DNA of 64,000 bases. It comes from Mycobacterium sp. 852013-50091_SCH5140682 (lineage in GTDB: Bacteria; Actinomycetota; Actinomycetes; Mycobacteriales; Mycobacteriaceae). The translations under genes were made by a program, and so were the position numbers. The notes under the pieces were generated by a model. It was not told where the DNA came from. It was given only the letters and a program-made list of their open reading frames with translations, and did no database searches. The stretch lies in the NCBI RefSeq assembly GCF_001665685.1, contig NZ_LZTB01000126.1:1-64000 (forward strand), read 5' to 3'. Below are positions 49,133 to 57,542 of the stretch, piece by piece (the first letter of the stretch is position 1; the number at the start of each line of letters is the position of its first letter).

Positions 49133-49976
49133 CGGTCTGATAGCCCACGGTGAACCACTTCTGCCGCTGCGCGGACGACCCGTGCGTCCATGTTTCGGGG
49201 TTGACCCGGCCCGTCGCCGCCTTCTGGATCCGGTCGTCGCCGACCGACTGCGCCGCCGACAGTGCGTCGGCGATGTCCTTGTCGCTCAACGGCTCCAGGT
49301 ACGGTACCCCGGTGCTCTCCTGTTTGGTGATCGACGCGTAGTGCGCCCACACCCCGGCGTAGCAGTCGGCCTGCAGTTCCGTGCGTACGCCTGCGCCGGT
49401 CGCGCCCTCCGGGTCTTGCTGGGCCCGACCCAGCACACCCAGCAGGTCCTGCACGTGGTGCCCGTACTCGTGGGCTACGACGTATTCCTGCGCCAATGGC
49501 CCGCCGCTGGAACCGAATTGGTCGACCAGCACCTGGAAGAAGCCGGTATCGAAGTAGGCGGTCTTGTCCGCCGGGCAGTAGAACGGGCCGACCTCGGTGG
49601 TCGCGGGGCCGCAGCCGGTGTTCACCTGATTCGTGAACAGCTTCATGTGCGGCCGCGTGTAGCCCTGGAGCAGTTGCGACCACACGCCGTCGACCGAGTT
49701 GCCGGTGGCCACCACGCGGCACTCCACATACTTGTTGGCGTCGGCGCCGGTCTTGCAGTGGCTCAGGTCGATGCCTTGGGTTTGGGCGCCGCCCGTGTCG
49801 ATTTGCTGTTGCTGCGGCAGGATCGTGCCGGGGTCGATGCCGAGGAACATGGCCACCACGACCACCAGCAAGCCGCCGAGACCACCGCCGATCGCCAAAC
49901 CACGACCGGGACCACGGCCTCCGCCGCCGGTCGATGTGGTGCTCGTGTCGATCTGCATACCCTCGTTGAAGGTCAT
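49086..49976 (-). CDS. Neutral zinc metallopeptidase (YpfJ/KPN_01571 type)
   Basis: A 296-residue membrane-anchored peptidase, orthologous to Rv2575. A Gly-rich cytoplasmic segment precedes one membrane helix (about residues 28-47); the outer domain holds VVAHEYGHHVQDL near 166 (HExxH) and ELQADCYAGVWAHYA near 198. Four cysteines (HCKTG, ECRVV, GCGP, YCPAD) may form disulfides outside the membrane. ATG 49976 gives MTFNEGMQ; the longer ORF runs antisense into the carboxylesterase gene. Confidence 0.9.
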   Translation of the reverse strand: MTFNEGMQIDTSTTSTGGGGRGPGRGLAIGGGLGGLLVVVVAMFLGIDPGTILPQQQQIDTGGAQTQGIDLSHCKTGADANKYVECRVVATGNSVDGVWSQLLQGYTRPHMKLFTNQVNTGCGPATTEVGPFYCPADKTAYFDTGFFQVLVDQFGSSGGPLAQEYVVAHEYGHHVQDLLGVLGRAQQDPEGATGAGVRTELQADCYAGVWAHYASITKQESTGVPYLEPLSDKDIADALSAAQSVGDDRIQKAATGRVNPETWTHGSSAQRQKWFTVGYQTGDPKKCDTFAAANLG

Positions 49977-50050
49977 CGCGTCGCTCCATCGCAATTCGCC
50001 GGTAGGTCGTACTCGACAGCGTGTCCAGCTTGCCACACTAAGATTCAGGC

Positions 50051-51526
50051 GTGTCCGTCGTCGCGGAACATCCGACCATCGCCCACACCTCGCTGGGGCG
50101 GCTCCGCGGCACCGTCGAGGGCGGTGTCGGGGTGTGGCGAGGTGTCGACTACGCCCAGCAACCCATCGGGCTGCGCCGGTTTCTGGCCCCGCAACCACTG
50201 TCCGCATGGACCGGTGTGCGCGATGCCATCGAGCACGGGCCGTTGCCGCCGCAGGGCCGTTCGTTCGTCGGCGGCGGTCGCGACGACCCCAAGATTCGTG
50301 ACGAAGCCTGCCTGACCGTCACCGTGTGGTCGCCCGATACGACAGGGTCGTTGCCGGTCATGGTGTGGATTCCCGGTGGCGCGTTCGTGTACGGCGCGGG
50401 TCAATTGCAGCTCTACAACGGGTCGCGACTGGCCGCCAACGGCAATGTGGTGGTGGTCAACGTCACCTACCGGCTCGGGGTGTTCGGTGGCTTCGAGCTC
50501 AGCGATCTTGGCCCCGGCTTCGACGACAACCTCTGTCTGCGTGATCAGCTCGCGGCGCTGCGCTGGGTGCGCGACAACATCGCCGCGTTCGGCGGGGACC
50601 CTGACCAGGTCACGGTGTTCGGCGAATCCGCCGGTGCCACCTCGGTGCTGGCGCTGCTGGCCAGCCCGGCCGCGAGCGGACTGTTTGCCCGCGCGATCGC
50701 GCAGAGCCCGGCGCTGCCGTTGATCGCCGACCGCGATACGCGCGCCCGCCAGGCGCGGCGCTTCCTGGCCGAGCTCGGTGTCGGAGCCGAAGTAGTCAAG
50801 ACCTTGCCGCAGCGGCAACTACGTCGCGCGGCCGGACAGTTGCAGCTGGAAAGTGCGCAGCGCACACCGACATTGGCGTACGGGCTGACCTATGGCGTCG
50901 ACCTGCTGCCTGCGCATCCCATCGAGGCCGCCCGGACCGGTGCGGTCGGCCAGGTGCCGTTGATCATCGGGACCAACAGTCACGAGGCCTCGATGTTCGC
51001 GTGGGGCAAGCCTCCGATGCTGCCGACCACCCGGGCGGGCATCCACGCCTTCTTCGCGCGCACCGATCCGTCCGCGGAGTCTCGGGTGCTGGCCGCCTAC
51101 CCGGATTTTCCGCGCCGCAGTGCGTTGATCGCCATCGGCTCCGATGTCATGTTCGGCGCCCCGACGTGGGCCTTCGCCGACGCCTACAGCGCGCATGCGC
51201 CGACTCATGCCTACCGGTTCGACCACACCACCTGGACGCTGAAAGTGCTGGGGCTGGGCGCGACCCACGGCAGCGAGATCGTGCACATCCAGCACAGCTA
51301 CGCCTCGTACCTCGGCCGCAAACTGCACCCGCTCGGTCGCCGGGTGCAGCCGTCGGTGGGCCGGCGTATGCAGCGCACGTGGCTGGATTTCGCGACTGCT
51401 GAAGTTGCTGATTGGCCGCAATACAACACCGCCCGGCGGTTGACCCGGGTCATCCGCTCGACGCGCGATGAAACCGTCGCCGATCCCGACGCGGTCAGGC
51501 GAAAGGTGTGGGAAGGCCTGTACTAG
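50051..51526 (+). CDS. Type B carboxylesterase
   Basis: A 491-residue serine esterase. Motifs: oxyanion region MVWIPGGAFVYGAG near 100, nucleophile elbow FGESAGATSVLALL near 193-206, Glu in NSHEASMFAWG near 310 and His in LGATHGSEIVHI near 408. No signal peptide, so cytosolic. The GTG start lies 74 bases from the divergent metallopeptidase gene. Confidence 0.9.
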   Translation: MSVVAEHPTIAHTSLGRLRGTVEGGVGVWRGVDYAQQPIGLRRFLAPQPLSAWTGVRDAIEHGPLPPQGRSFVGGGRDDPKIRDEACLTVTVWSPDTTGSLPVMVWIPGGAFVYGAGQLQLYNGSRLAANGNVVVVNVTYRLGVFGGFELSDLGPGFDDNLCLRDQLAALRWVRDNIAAFGGDPDQVTVFGESAGATSVLALLASPAASGLFARAIAQSPALPLIADRDTRARQARRFLAELGVGAEVVKTLPQRQLRRAAGQLQLESAQRTPTLAYGLTYGVDLLPAHPIEAARTGAVGQVPLIIGTNSHEASMFAWGKPPMLPTTRAGIHAFFARTDPSAESRVLAAYPDFPRRSALIAIGSDVMFGAPTWAFADAYSAHAPTHAYRFDHTTWTLKVLGLGATHGSEIVHIQHSYASYLGRKLHPLGRRVQPSVGRRMQRTWLDFATAEVADWPQYNTARRLTRVIRSTRDETVADPDAVRRKVWEGLY

Positions 51527-51539
51527 CTCGTGGCGTGTG

Positions 51540-51583
51540 GCACGGTCCGCGAAACAGACGAAAACGTCGCTGAGCGGCCGTGC
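51540..51583. terminator. Nested hairpin between convergent genes
   Basis: Outer arms GCACGG-t-CCGC and GCGG-CCGTGC, inner GACG-AAAA-CGTC. It begins 14 bases after the carboxylesterase stop and 30 bases before the SRPBCC stop on the other strand, so a two-way terminator is plausible. Confidence 0.5.
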
Positions 51584-51612
51584 GCACTGCGTTTGCGTCG
51601 ATCTCGGCGACG

Positions 51613-52119
51613 CTAGACGATCGCGAACCGCTTGTCGGTGTAGCGCCGCAGATTGTGCAGAAACCGCTGGAACAACCAGGCCATGACCGGCCCGGCCAGC
51701 GTCATGCCGAGCCGGCCCGCGATGCCGCTGGGCTTCATCGCCATCACCCAGGTCAGGTGACAGCCGTCAGCGGTTTCCACGACGCGGTAGTCCTCCGCGA
51801 ACGCCGAGATCGCATCCGAGGTGCTGGTGTTGAAGCGGAACGCCATGTGGGAGAACGGTTCCCAAGCGAGGAACTCTTCGTTGCCGGTGATGTGGCCGCG
51901 CATCGAGACGGTGCGGGTGGTGCCGACGCCGCGGGGTTCGGGGCTGGTCCACTCGACGTTGGTGATCACCGTCGCCCAGTGCGGCCAGGAGGTCTCGTCG
52001 GCGAGCACCTCGAAGAGCTGCTCGGGCGTGATCGCCAGGTCGACCGTGCTGACGAAGCGGAACGGCGCGGAGTCGATGAAGTCGAGGTCTACGCGCTCGC
52101 AGTCATAGGTCCGGGCCAT
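51613..52119 (-). CDS. SRPBCC-family protein (polyketide cyclase/dehydrase-like)
   Basis: A 168-residue single-domain protein. The fold shows in FVSTVDLAITPEQLFEVLADE, SWPHWATVITNVEW and the C-terminal long helix GPVMAWLFQRFLHNLRRY. Ligand unknown. A strong inverted repeat lies two bases before the start codon and includes the ribosome site. Confidence 0.8.
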   Translation of the reverse strand: MARTYDCERVDLDFIDSAPFRFVSTVDLAITPEQLFEVLADETSWPHWATVITNVEWTSPEPRGVGTTRTVSMRGHITGNEEFLAWEPFSHMAFRFNTSTSDAISAFAEDYRVVETADGCHLTWVMAMKPSGIAGRLGMTLAGPVMAWLFQRFLHNLRRYTDKRFAIV

Positions 52120-52121
52120 GG

Positions 52122-52148
52122 GTAGACACCTTAGGGCAAGGTGTCTAC
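52122..52148 (-). promoter_or_regulatory. 11-5-11 inverted repeat touching the SRPBCC start
   Basis: On the minus strand GTAGACACCTT - five bases - AAGGTGTCTAC, ending two bases before ATG. The second arm contains AAGGTG, the likely ribosome site, so an RNA hairpin would hide it. It could alternatively be a DNA operator, or terminate panE-like transcription. Confidence 0.65.
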
Positions 52149-52155
52149 TGATCGG

Positions 52156-53046
52156 TCAGCCCGGCCCGTCGCCGGCCGCGGCCAGCAGCGGCACAACCAC
52201 GTCACTGATCGGCGTCGGCAGTCCGTGAGCGGCGCCCTTGCGCCGGATCACGCCGTTGCGGATATCCCACTCCAGCGGCCTGCCGGCTTCGCGGTCGGTC
52301 AGCATGGACGTGGTCAGGTCCGCGGGATACCGCGCGAGCATGTCGACGATCTCATCGATCACGGAATCGCCCAGCGTGGCTCCCTCGGCCCGGGCGACGG
52401 CAAGGCATTCGGCCAGGTACTCGCGGGCCAGGGCGGCGACGTCGTCGCGCCGGAACATCCCCGAGCGACGGCCGGACAGCACCATCAGTCCGACGACGGC
52501 GTTGACCAGCAGTTTGCGCCACGCCGCGCTGAGGAAGTCGGGATCCAATTCCACGGTGTCGGGAGCGAACAATTCGGCCACCGCGCGGGCGGCGGCGTTG
52601 TCGGGCAGCACGAGACGCAGCGGATTGCGCAGCCGCACCCAGCCCTGCGGCATCGTCTCGGCGGAGATCCAGATCGCCGCGGGCACCACTGTGGCGGCCG
52701 GGCAGTATCGGCCCACCCGCTCGACCTGCTCGACGCCGTTCTGCAGTGCGCACACCACGGTGTCGGAGTCGCACAGCCGGGCCAGCCATGTCGCCGCTGT
52801 GGCGTTCTGGGTGTCCTTGACCGCGAGGAACACCACCGCGGCAGGGCCTGCGACAGCGTCCGGGTCGGTGCGCACCGGACCCGGCACGACGATCGCCTCG
52901 CCGTCGTCCGGGCGCACGTCGATCGACTCGCGCGGCGTCCGTCCGTACACCTCGACCTGATGCCCGGCAGCGTGCAGATACGCCGCAACTGCCGAGCCGA
53001 TGGCGCCGGGGCCGACGACCGCGATAGGGGAGTTCACGATCGCCAA
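52156..53046 (-). CDS. 2-dehydropantoate 2-reductase family protein (panE-like)
   Basis: A 296-residue NADPH reductase with the Rossmann opening IAVVGPGAIGSAVAAYLHAAG near 9-29 and the C-terminal ApbA domain containing AAWRKLLVNAVVGLMVL near 182 (catalytic Lys). The orthologue Rv2573 has the same position next to aspS. It probably makes pantoate for coenzyme A, though ketopantoate reductase paralogues are common. Confidence 0.85.
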   Translation of the reverse strand: MAIVNSPIAVVGPGAIGSAVAAYLHAAGHQVEVYGRTPRESIDVRPDDGEAIVVPGPVRTDPDAVAGPAAVVFLAVKDTQNATAATWLARLCDSDTVVCALQNGVEQVERVGRYCPAATVVPAAIWISAETMPQGWVRLRNPLRLVLPDNAAARAVAELFAPDTVELDPDFLSAAWRKLLVNAVVGLMVLSGRRSGMFRRDDVAALAREYLAECLAVARAEGATLGDSVIDEIVDMLARYPADLTTSMLTDREAGRPLEWDIRNGVIRRKGAAHGLPTPISDVVVPLLAAAGDGPG

Positions 53047-53111
53047 GTTACCGGTGCCGACCCACTCTCTAGACTGGTCACTCGTCCCACCCGTCTTAAT
53101 GAGGAGTATTT

Positions 53112-54887
53112 GTGCTGCGCAGTCATGCCGCCGGTTCGTTGCGGGCCACCGATGCCGGTCAGACGGTGACGTTGGCGGGTTGGGTGGCGCGTCGCCGTGA
53201 CCACGGCGGCGTCATCTTCATCGACCTGCGCGACGCGTCCGGTGTGTCGCAGGTGGTGTTCCGCGAGGGTGACGTGCTGGCCGCCGCGCACCGGCTGCGC
53301 GCCGAGTTCTGCATCGCCGTCACCGGAGTGGTCGAGGTCCGCCCGGAGGGCAACGAGAACGCCGAGATCCCGACCGGTCAGATCGAGGTCAATGCCACGT
53401 CGCTGACCGTGCTGGGGGAGAGCGCACCGCTGCCCTTCCAGCTCGACGAGACCGCCGGAGAGGAAGCGCGCCTCAAGTATCGCTACCTGGACCTGCGTCG
53501 TGAGGGCCCGGGCCACGCAATTCGCTTGCGCTCGAAGGTCAACGCGGCCGCGCGCGGCGTGCTGGCCGACCACGACTTCGTGGAGATCGAGACCCCGACC
53601 CTGACGCGGTCGACGCCGGAAGGCGCCCGGGACTTCGTGGTGCCCGCGCGCCTGCAGCCCGGCTCGTTCTACGCATTGCCGCAGAGCCCGCAGCTGTTCA
53701 AGCAGCTGCTCATGGTCGCCGGGATGGAGCGGTACTACCAGATCGCGCGCTGCTACCGCGACGAGGATTTCCGGGCCGACCGGCAGCCCGAGTTCACCCA
53801 GCTCGACATGGAGCTCAGCTTCGTCGAGGCCGATGACGTCATCGCCATCGCCGAAGAGGTGCTGCGGGCCGTGTGGGCGACGATCGGCTACGACCTGCCG
53901 CTGCCGCTGCCGCGGATCAGCTACGCCGAGGCCATGCGCCGGTTCGGGTCCGACAAGCCCGACCTGCGGTTCGAGGTCGAACTCGTCGAGTGCACGGAGT
54001 ACTTCAAGGACACCACGTTCCGGGTGTTCCAGGCGCCCTACGTCGGTGCCGTCGTGATGCCCGGCGGAGCGTCGCAGCCGCGCCGCACACTGGATGGCTG
54101 GCAGGAGTTCGCCAAGCAGCGCGGCCACAAGGGTCTGGCATACGTGCTCGTGGGCGAGGACGGCACCCTCGGCGGCCCGGTGGCCAAGAACCTCACCGAC
54201 GCCGAACGCGACGGGCTGACCGCACACGTCGGCGCCAAGCCCGGTGACTGCATCTTCTTCGCCGCGGGACCGGCCAAGGGGGCCCGGGCACTGCTCGGTG
54301 CCACCCGCATCGAGATCGCCAAGCGGCTCGACCTCATCGACCCGAACGCGTGGGCATTCACCTGGGTGGTGGACTTCCCGATGTTCGAGTCCACCGACGA
54401 GGCGACTGCTTCCGGTGACGTCGCGGTGGGTTCGGGCGCATGGACGGCCGTGCACCATGCCTTCACCGCGCCGAAGCCCGAGTCGGAGGGCACCTTCGAC
54501 ACCGACCCCGGCAACGCGCTGTCCGACGCCTACGACATCGTCTGCAACGGTAACGAGATCGGTGGCGGGTCGATCCGTATCCATCGCCGCGACCTGCAGG
54601 AGCGGGTGTTCGCGATGATGGGCATCAGCCACGACGAGGCTCAGGCCCAGTTCGGATTCCTGTTGGACGCGTTCATGTTTGGGGCACCACCGCACGGCGG
54701 TATCGCCTTCGGCTGGGACCGCATCACCGCGTTGCTCGCGGGTGTCGACTCGATCCGCGAGGTCATCGCCTTCCCGAAGTCGGGCGGCGGCGTAGACCCG
54801 CTGACCGATGCGCCTGCGCCGATCAGCGCGCAGCAGCGTAAGGAATCCGGAATAGATGCCAAGCCGGAGAAGCTGGACAAAGCATGA
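53112..54887 (+). CDS. aspS: Aspartyl-tRNA synthetase
   Basis: A 591-residue class II synthetase of the bacterial type. N-terminal anticodon-binding OB fold (WVARRRDHGGVIFIDLRDASG), the aspartate-binding PQSPQLFKQLLMVAGMERYY near 192-211, motif 2 YRDEDFRADRQPEFTQLDME near 215-234, an internal GAD domain, and motif 3 GGIAFGWDRITALL near 535-548. The GTG start follows GAGGAG. Mycobacterial AspRS is typically non-discriminating and also charges tRNA-Asn, with GatCAB completing the job. Confidence 0.97.
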   Translation: MLRSHAAGSLRATDAGQTVTLAGWVARRRDHGGVIFIDLRDASGVSQVVFREGDVLAAAHRLRAEFCIAVTGVVEVRPEGNENAEIPTGQIEVNATSLTVLGESAPLPFQLDETAGEEARLKYRYLDLRREGPGHAIRLRSKVNAAARGVLADHDFVEIETPTLTRSTPEGARDFVVPARLQPGSFYALPQSPQLFKQLLMVAGMERYYQIARCYRDEDFRADRQPEFTQLDMELSFVEADDVIAIAEEVLRAVWATIGYDLPLPLPRISYAEAMRRFGSDKPDLRFEVELVECTEYFKDTTFRVFQAPYVGAVVMPGGASQPRRTLDGWQEFAKQRGHKGLAYVLVGEDGTLGGPVAKNLTDAERDGLTAHVGAKPGDCIFFAAGPAKGARALLGATRIEIAKRLDLIDPNAWAFTWVVDFPMFESTDEATASGDVAVGSGAWTAVHHAFTAPKPESEGTFDTDPGNALSDAYDIVCNGNEIGGGSIRIHRRDLQERVFAMMGISHDEAQAQFGFLLDAFMFGAPPHGGIAFGWDRITALLAGVDSIREVIAFPKSGGGVDPLTDAPAPISAQQRKESGIDAKPEKLDKA

Positions 54888-55333
54888 CCGAAACAGACCA
54901 GGAGAAGCTGTTCACCGACCAGGCCGCGCTCGACGCGTTCAACCGTGGCGTGGTCGAGGAATTCCGCGCCAACGGCGGCAAGGTCGGTGGACAGTTCGAG
55001 GGTGGCGACCTGCTGTTGCTGCACACCACGGGCGCCAAGTCCGGCAAGCCGCGGCTGACTCCGCTGGCCTACATCACCGTCGAGGGCAAGATGCTCATCG
55101 TCGGGTCGTATGCGGGTGCGCCCAAAGATCCGGCGTGGGTGCACAACCTGCGGGCCAACCCGCAGGTGCGCATCGAACTCGGTGCCGAGACCTACGACGC
55201 GACCGCCCGTGAGCTGCCCGCCGACGAGCGCGACGCGACGTACCCGAAGCTGACCGAGCTGGCACCGGCGTTCGCCGAGTACCAGGCCAAGACCAGCCGG
55301 GCGATCCCGCTGTTCGAGCTCGTCCGGGCCTAA
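54884..55333 (+). CDS. Deazaflavin (F420)-dependent oxidoreductase, Ddn-like
   Basis: A 149-residue split beta-barrel protein of the FDOR-A/Ddn group. Signatures: LLLLHTTGAKSGKPRLTPLAYI near 45-66 and AGAPKDPAWVHNLRANPQVRIE near 85-106. Members reduce quinones or nitro compounds with reduced F420. It overlaps aspS at ATGA, so it is co-transcribed. Confidence 0.9.
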   Translation: MTETDQEKLFTDQAALDAFNRGVVEEFRANGGKVGGQFEGGDLLLLHTTGAKSGKPRLTPLAYITVEGKMLIVGSYAGAPKDPAWVHNLRANPQVRIELGAETYDATARELPADERDATYPKLTELAPAFAEYQAKTSRAIPLFELVRA

Positions 55334-56274
55334 GCGTCGTCCCAGACAGCCTGCAGCCGCATCAACTGCTCGTCACGCCACTGGACTCGCTCATCCCAGT
55401 CGGCGAGGTCGAGGATCTGCCTGCGCTGTGCCGTGGCCCCGGCGACCAGGTCCGGGGTCCAGGGATCGTGCTGTCCACGTTCGGCACCCATCCGCTGGTA
55501 GGCCGGACCCATCTTCTCGGCATGAGATTGCAGGCCGCCACGGGTGTTCAGGTCCGCGGTTTCGAACGGGCCGATGACGCTCCAGCGGCGGCCGAGCCCG
55601 GCGCGCACCACCTCGTCGATGTCGTCGACCGTGGCCACCCCGTCGCGCAGCAGGCAGTACGCCTCCCGTAGCAGCGCGCCCTGCAGCCGGTTGAAGATGA
55701 ACCCCTCGACCTCCCGCCGGACCAGCACCGGGCGCAGGCCCACGGACCGGTAGACGGCCACGACGCGGTCGACGATGGCGGGCGCCGTCACCGCCGACGG
55801 CACGATCTCGATGACCGGCAGCAGGTACGGCGGGTTGCCCGGATGACCGACCAGGATCCGTTGTGTGACGTCGTCCGGCAGTCCTGCCCCGAGTTCGGTG
55901 GGAACGATCGCCGATGTGGAGCTGACGATCGGAATGTCGCCGGCCGTGTATGACGCGGCCTGGTGCAGCAAGGGCCGTTTGATGTCGGTGCGTTCCGGGG
56001 CACACTCCTGAACGAAGCCGACATCCGACAGGGCATCCGGCAGATCGGTGGTGAACCGGATGCGGTCAGCCACTGCTCGCGGTGGTTGGGCGATGCGGCC
56101 GAACGCGTGCAGCTGTTCGAGGCGACGCGCCAGTTCGGCCTCGAAGCGCTGCTGGGCCGTTGCCACCGGGTCGTAGACCCGGACCTGAGAACCTTTGCCG
56201 GCGAACAGGATTGCGAACGAAACGCCGATCGATCCGGCACCCAACACCGCAACGTCTGGGGTGTGCGGGCTCAT
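55330..56274 (-). CDS. 3-hydroxyacyl-CoA dehydrogenase family oxidoreductase
   Basis: A 314-residue NAD-dependent dehydrogenase. Rossmann motif VAVLGAGSIGVSFAILFAGKG near 8-28, then STSAIVPTEL and the catalytic HPGNPPYLLPVIEIVPS near 146 (the His-Pro and Asn-Pro pattern), and a C-terminal 3HCDH domain with VEGFIFNRLQGALLREA near 195. Closest in style to carnitine/gulonate dehydrogenases and lambda-crystallin relatives. Its ATG overlaps the Fe-alcohol dehydrogenase stop. Confidence 0.85.
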   Translation of the reverse strand: MSPHTPDVAVLGAGSIGVSFAILFAGKGSQVRVYDPVATAQQRFEAELARRLEQLHAFGRIAQPPRAVADRIRFTTDLPDALSDVGFVQECAPERTDIKRPLLHQAASYTAGDIPIVSSTSAIVPTELGAGLPDDVTQRILVGHPGNPPYLLPVIEIVPSAVTAPAIVDRVVAVYRSVGLRPVLVRREVEGFIFNRLQGALLREAYCLLRDGVATVDDIDEVVRAGLGRRWSVIGPFETADLNTRGGLQSHAEKMGPAYQRMGAERGQHDPWTPDLVAGATAQRRQILDLADWDERVQWRDEQLMRLQAVWDDA

Positions 56275-57542
56275 CAGTGCCACCAGGAGAGGTCGCCGTC
56301 GTAGCCGCGTTCGAGGATGCCGACGACGGAATCCACAGTCAGCTCCCGCGGATTGTTGGCGGTCAGCCGGGTGGCCAGCATGGCCTGCTCGGCGACGAAG
56401 TCGAAATCGTGCCGTTGCAGACCCAGGGTGCGCAGATCCAGTGGGGCGCCGAGCGAGGTCAGTATCGCCTCGATCCGTTCGATCGCCCGATGTGCTTGTG
56501 TCAGTTCGGGATCCGTCGGTGATGCGACGCCGAGGAGGCGCCCGATCTCGGCGAACTCCGGTATCCGGGTGGGCAGGTTGTAGCGCATCACGTATGGCAG
56601 CAGGGCGCTGATGCCGAATCCGTGCGGCGTATGTGTGAGGTTGCCTATCGGCGACTGGATGGCATGCGCGCCTGCGGTTCCCGCGGTGTTGATCGCCATG
56701 CCTGCGCAGTAGGCACCGAACAATGTGTCCGATCGCGCTTGCAGATCCCCGGGTGCGGCCGCCACGGCGGGCAGCGATGTGTTGAGCAACGCCAGACCTG
56801 TGCGCGCGTAGGTGTCGGCGAGCAGGTTCTTTCCGGCGTAGAGCTTGGTCGCGAGATCGTCGGCGGACGGGTTCTTGGCCCGGCCGGTGAACGATTCGAC
56901 GAGATGGGACAGCGCGTCGGCGCCGGCGGCCGCGGTCAGCCCGGGCGGGCAGGTCAATGTCAACTCGGGATCGATCACGGCGGCATAGGCCTCCAGATGG
57001 GGACTGGCGACACCCACCTTCATCGCCTTGTCCTCGTCGTAGACCACCGAGATGCAGGTGACTTCGGCACCGGTACCACCGGTGGTGGGGACGGTGATGA
57101 CGGGACATCCAGGCCCAGGCACCACAAATTCGCCGTAGTAATCCCGAACATCGCCGCCGTGGGCGAGCACGATCGAGGCCACCTTCGCCAGGTCCATGCA
57201 CGAACCGCCGCCGATGCCGACGATCGCGTCGATGTCGGCAGCGCCGAACCGCTCGACGATGTCGATGACGTTGCGGCGGGGCAGATCCGGTTCGGTCCCG
57301 GCGTAGACCACCGCGGTGACCCCACACTCGGTGAGGCCGTCGACGATGGCAATGAACTCGGGGCTCTCGGCCATCCGGGCATCGGTGACCATCAGCACGT
57401 GCTCGGCGATGCCCGCCACCAACTGGGGGATCTGCCTGCGTTGCCCGGGTCCGAAGAGCACCGTGGTCGGCTGGCGTAGCAGGCCGAGCCCGAGCTCGTT
57501 CACGGTGCGTCGCGGCGCGACCGCGGTCATCGGTGTGCTCAT
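56274..57542 (-). CDS. Iron-containing alcohol dehydrogenase
   Basis: A 422-residue group III alcohol dehydrogenase. NAD site AIVGIGGGSCMDLAKVAS near 106-123, VPTTGGTGAEVT near 150, and metal ligands in GADALSHLVESF near 210 and the His-containing AGAHAIQSPIGNLTHTPHG near 282-300. Overlaps the aldehyde dehydrogenase stop (ATGA), so alcohol and aldehyde oxidation are coupled in one operon. Confidence 0.92.
   Translation of the reverse strand: MSTPMTAVAPRRTVNELGLGLLRQPTTVLFGPGQRRQIPQLVAGIAEHVLMVTDARMAESPEFIAIVDGLTECGVTAVVYAGTEPDLPRRNVIDIVERFGAADIDAIVGIGGGSCMDLAKVASIVLAHGGDVRDYYGEFVVPGPGCPVITVPTTGGTGAEVTCISVVYDEDKAMKVGVASPHLEAYAAVIDPELTLTCPPGLTAAAGADALSHLVESFTGRAKNPSADDLATKLYAGKNLLADTYARTGLALLNTSLPAVAAAPGDLQARSDTLFGAYCAGMAINTAGTAGAHAIQSPIGNLTHTPHGFGISALLPYVMRYNLPTRIPEFAEIGRLLGVASPTDPELTQAHRAIERIEAILTSLGAPLDLRTLGLQRHDFDFVAEQAMLATRLTANNPRELTVDSVVGILERGYDGDLSWWH

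Noticed and set aside
53034..54695. 553-codon open frame antisense to aspS
   Set aside because: Same artefact; aspS on the plus strand is an unmistakable essential gene and the antisense product resembles no family.
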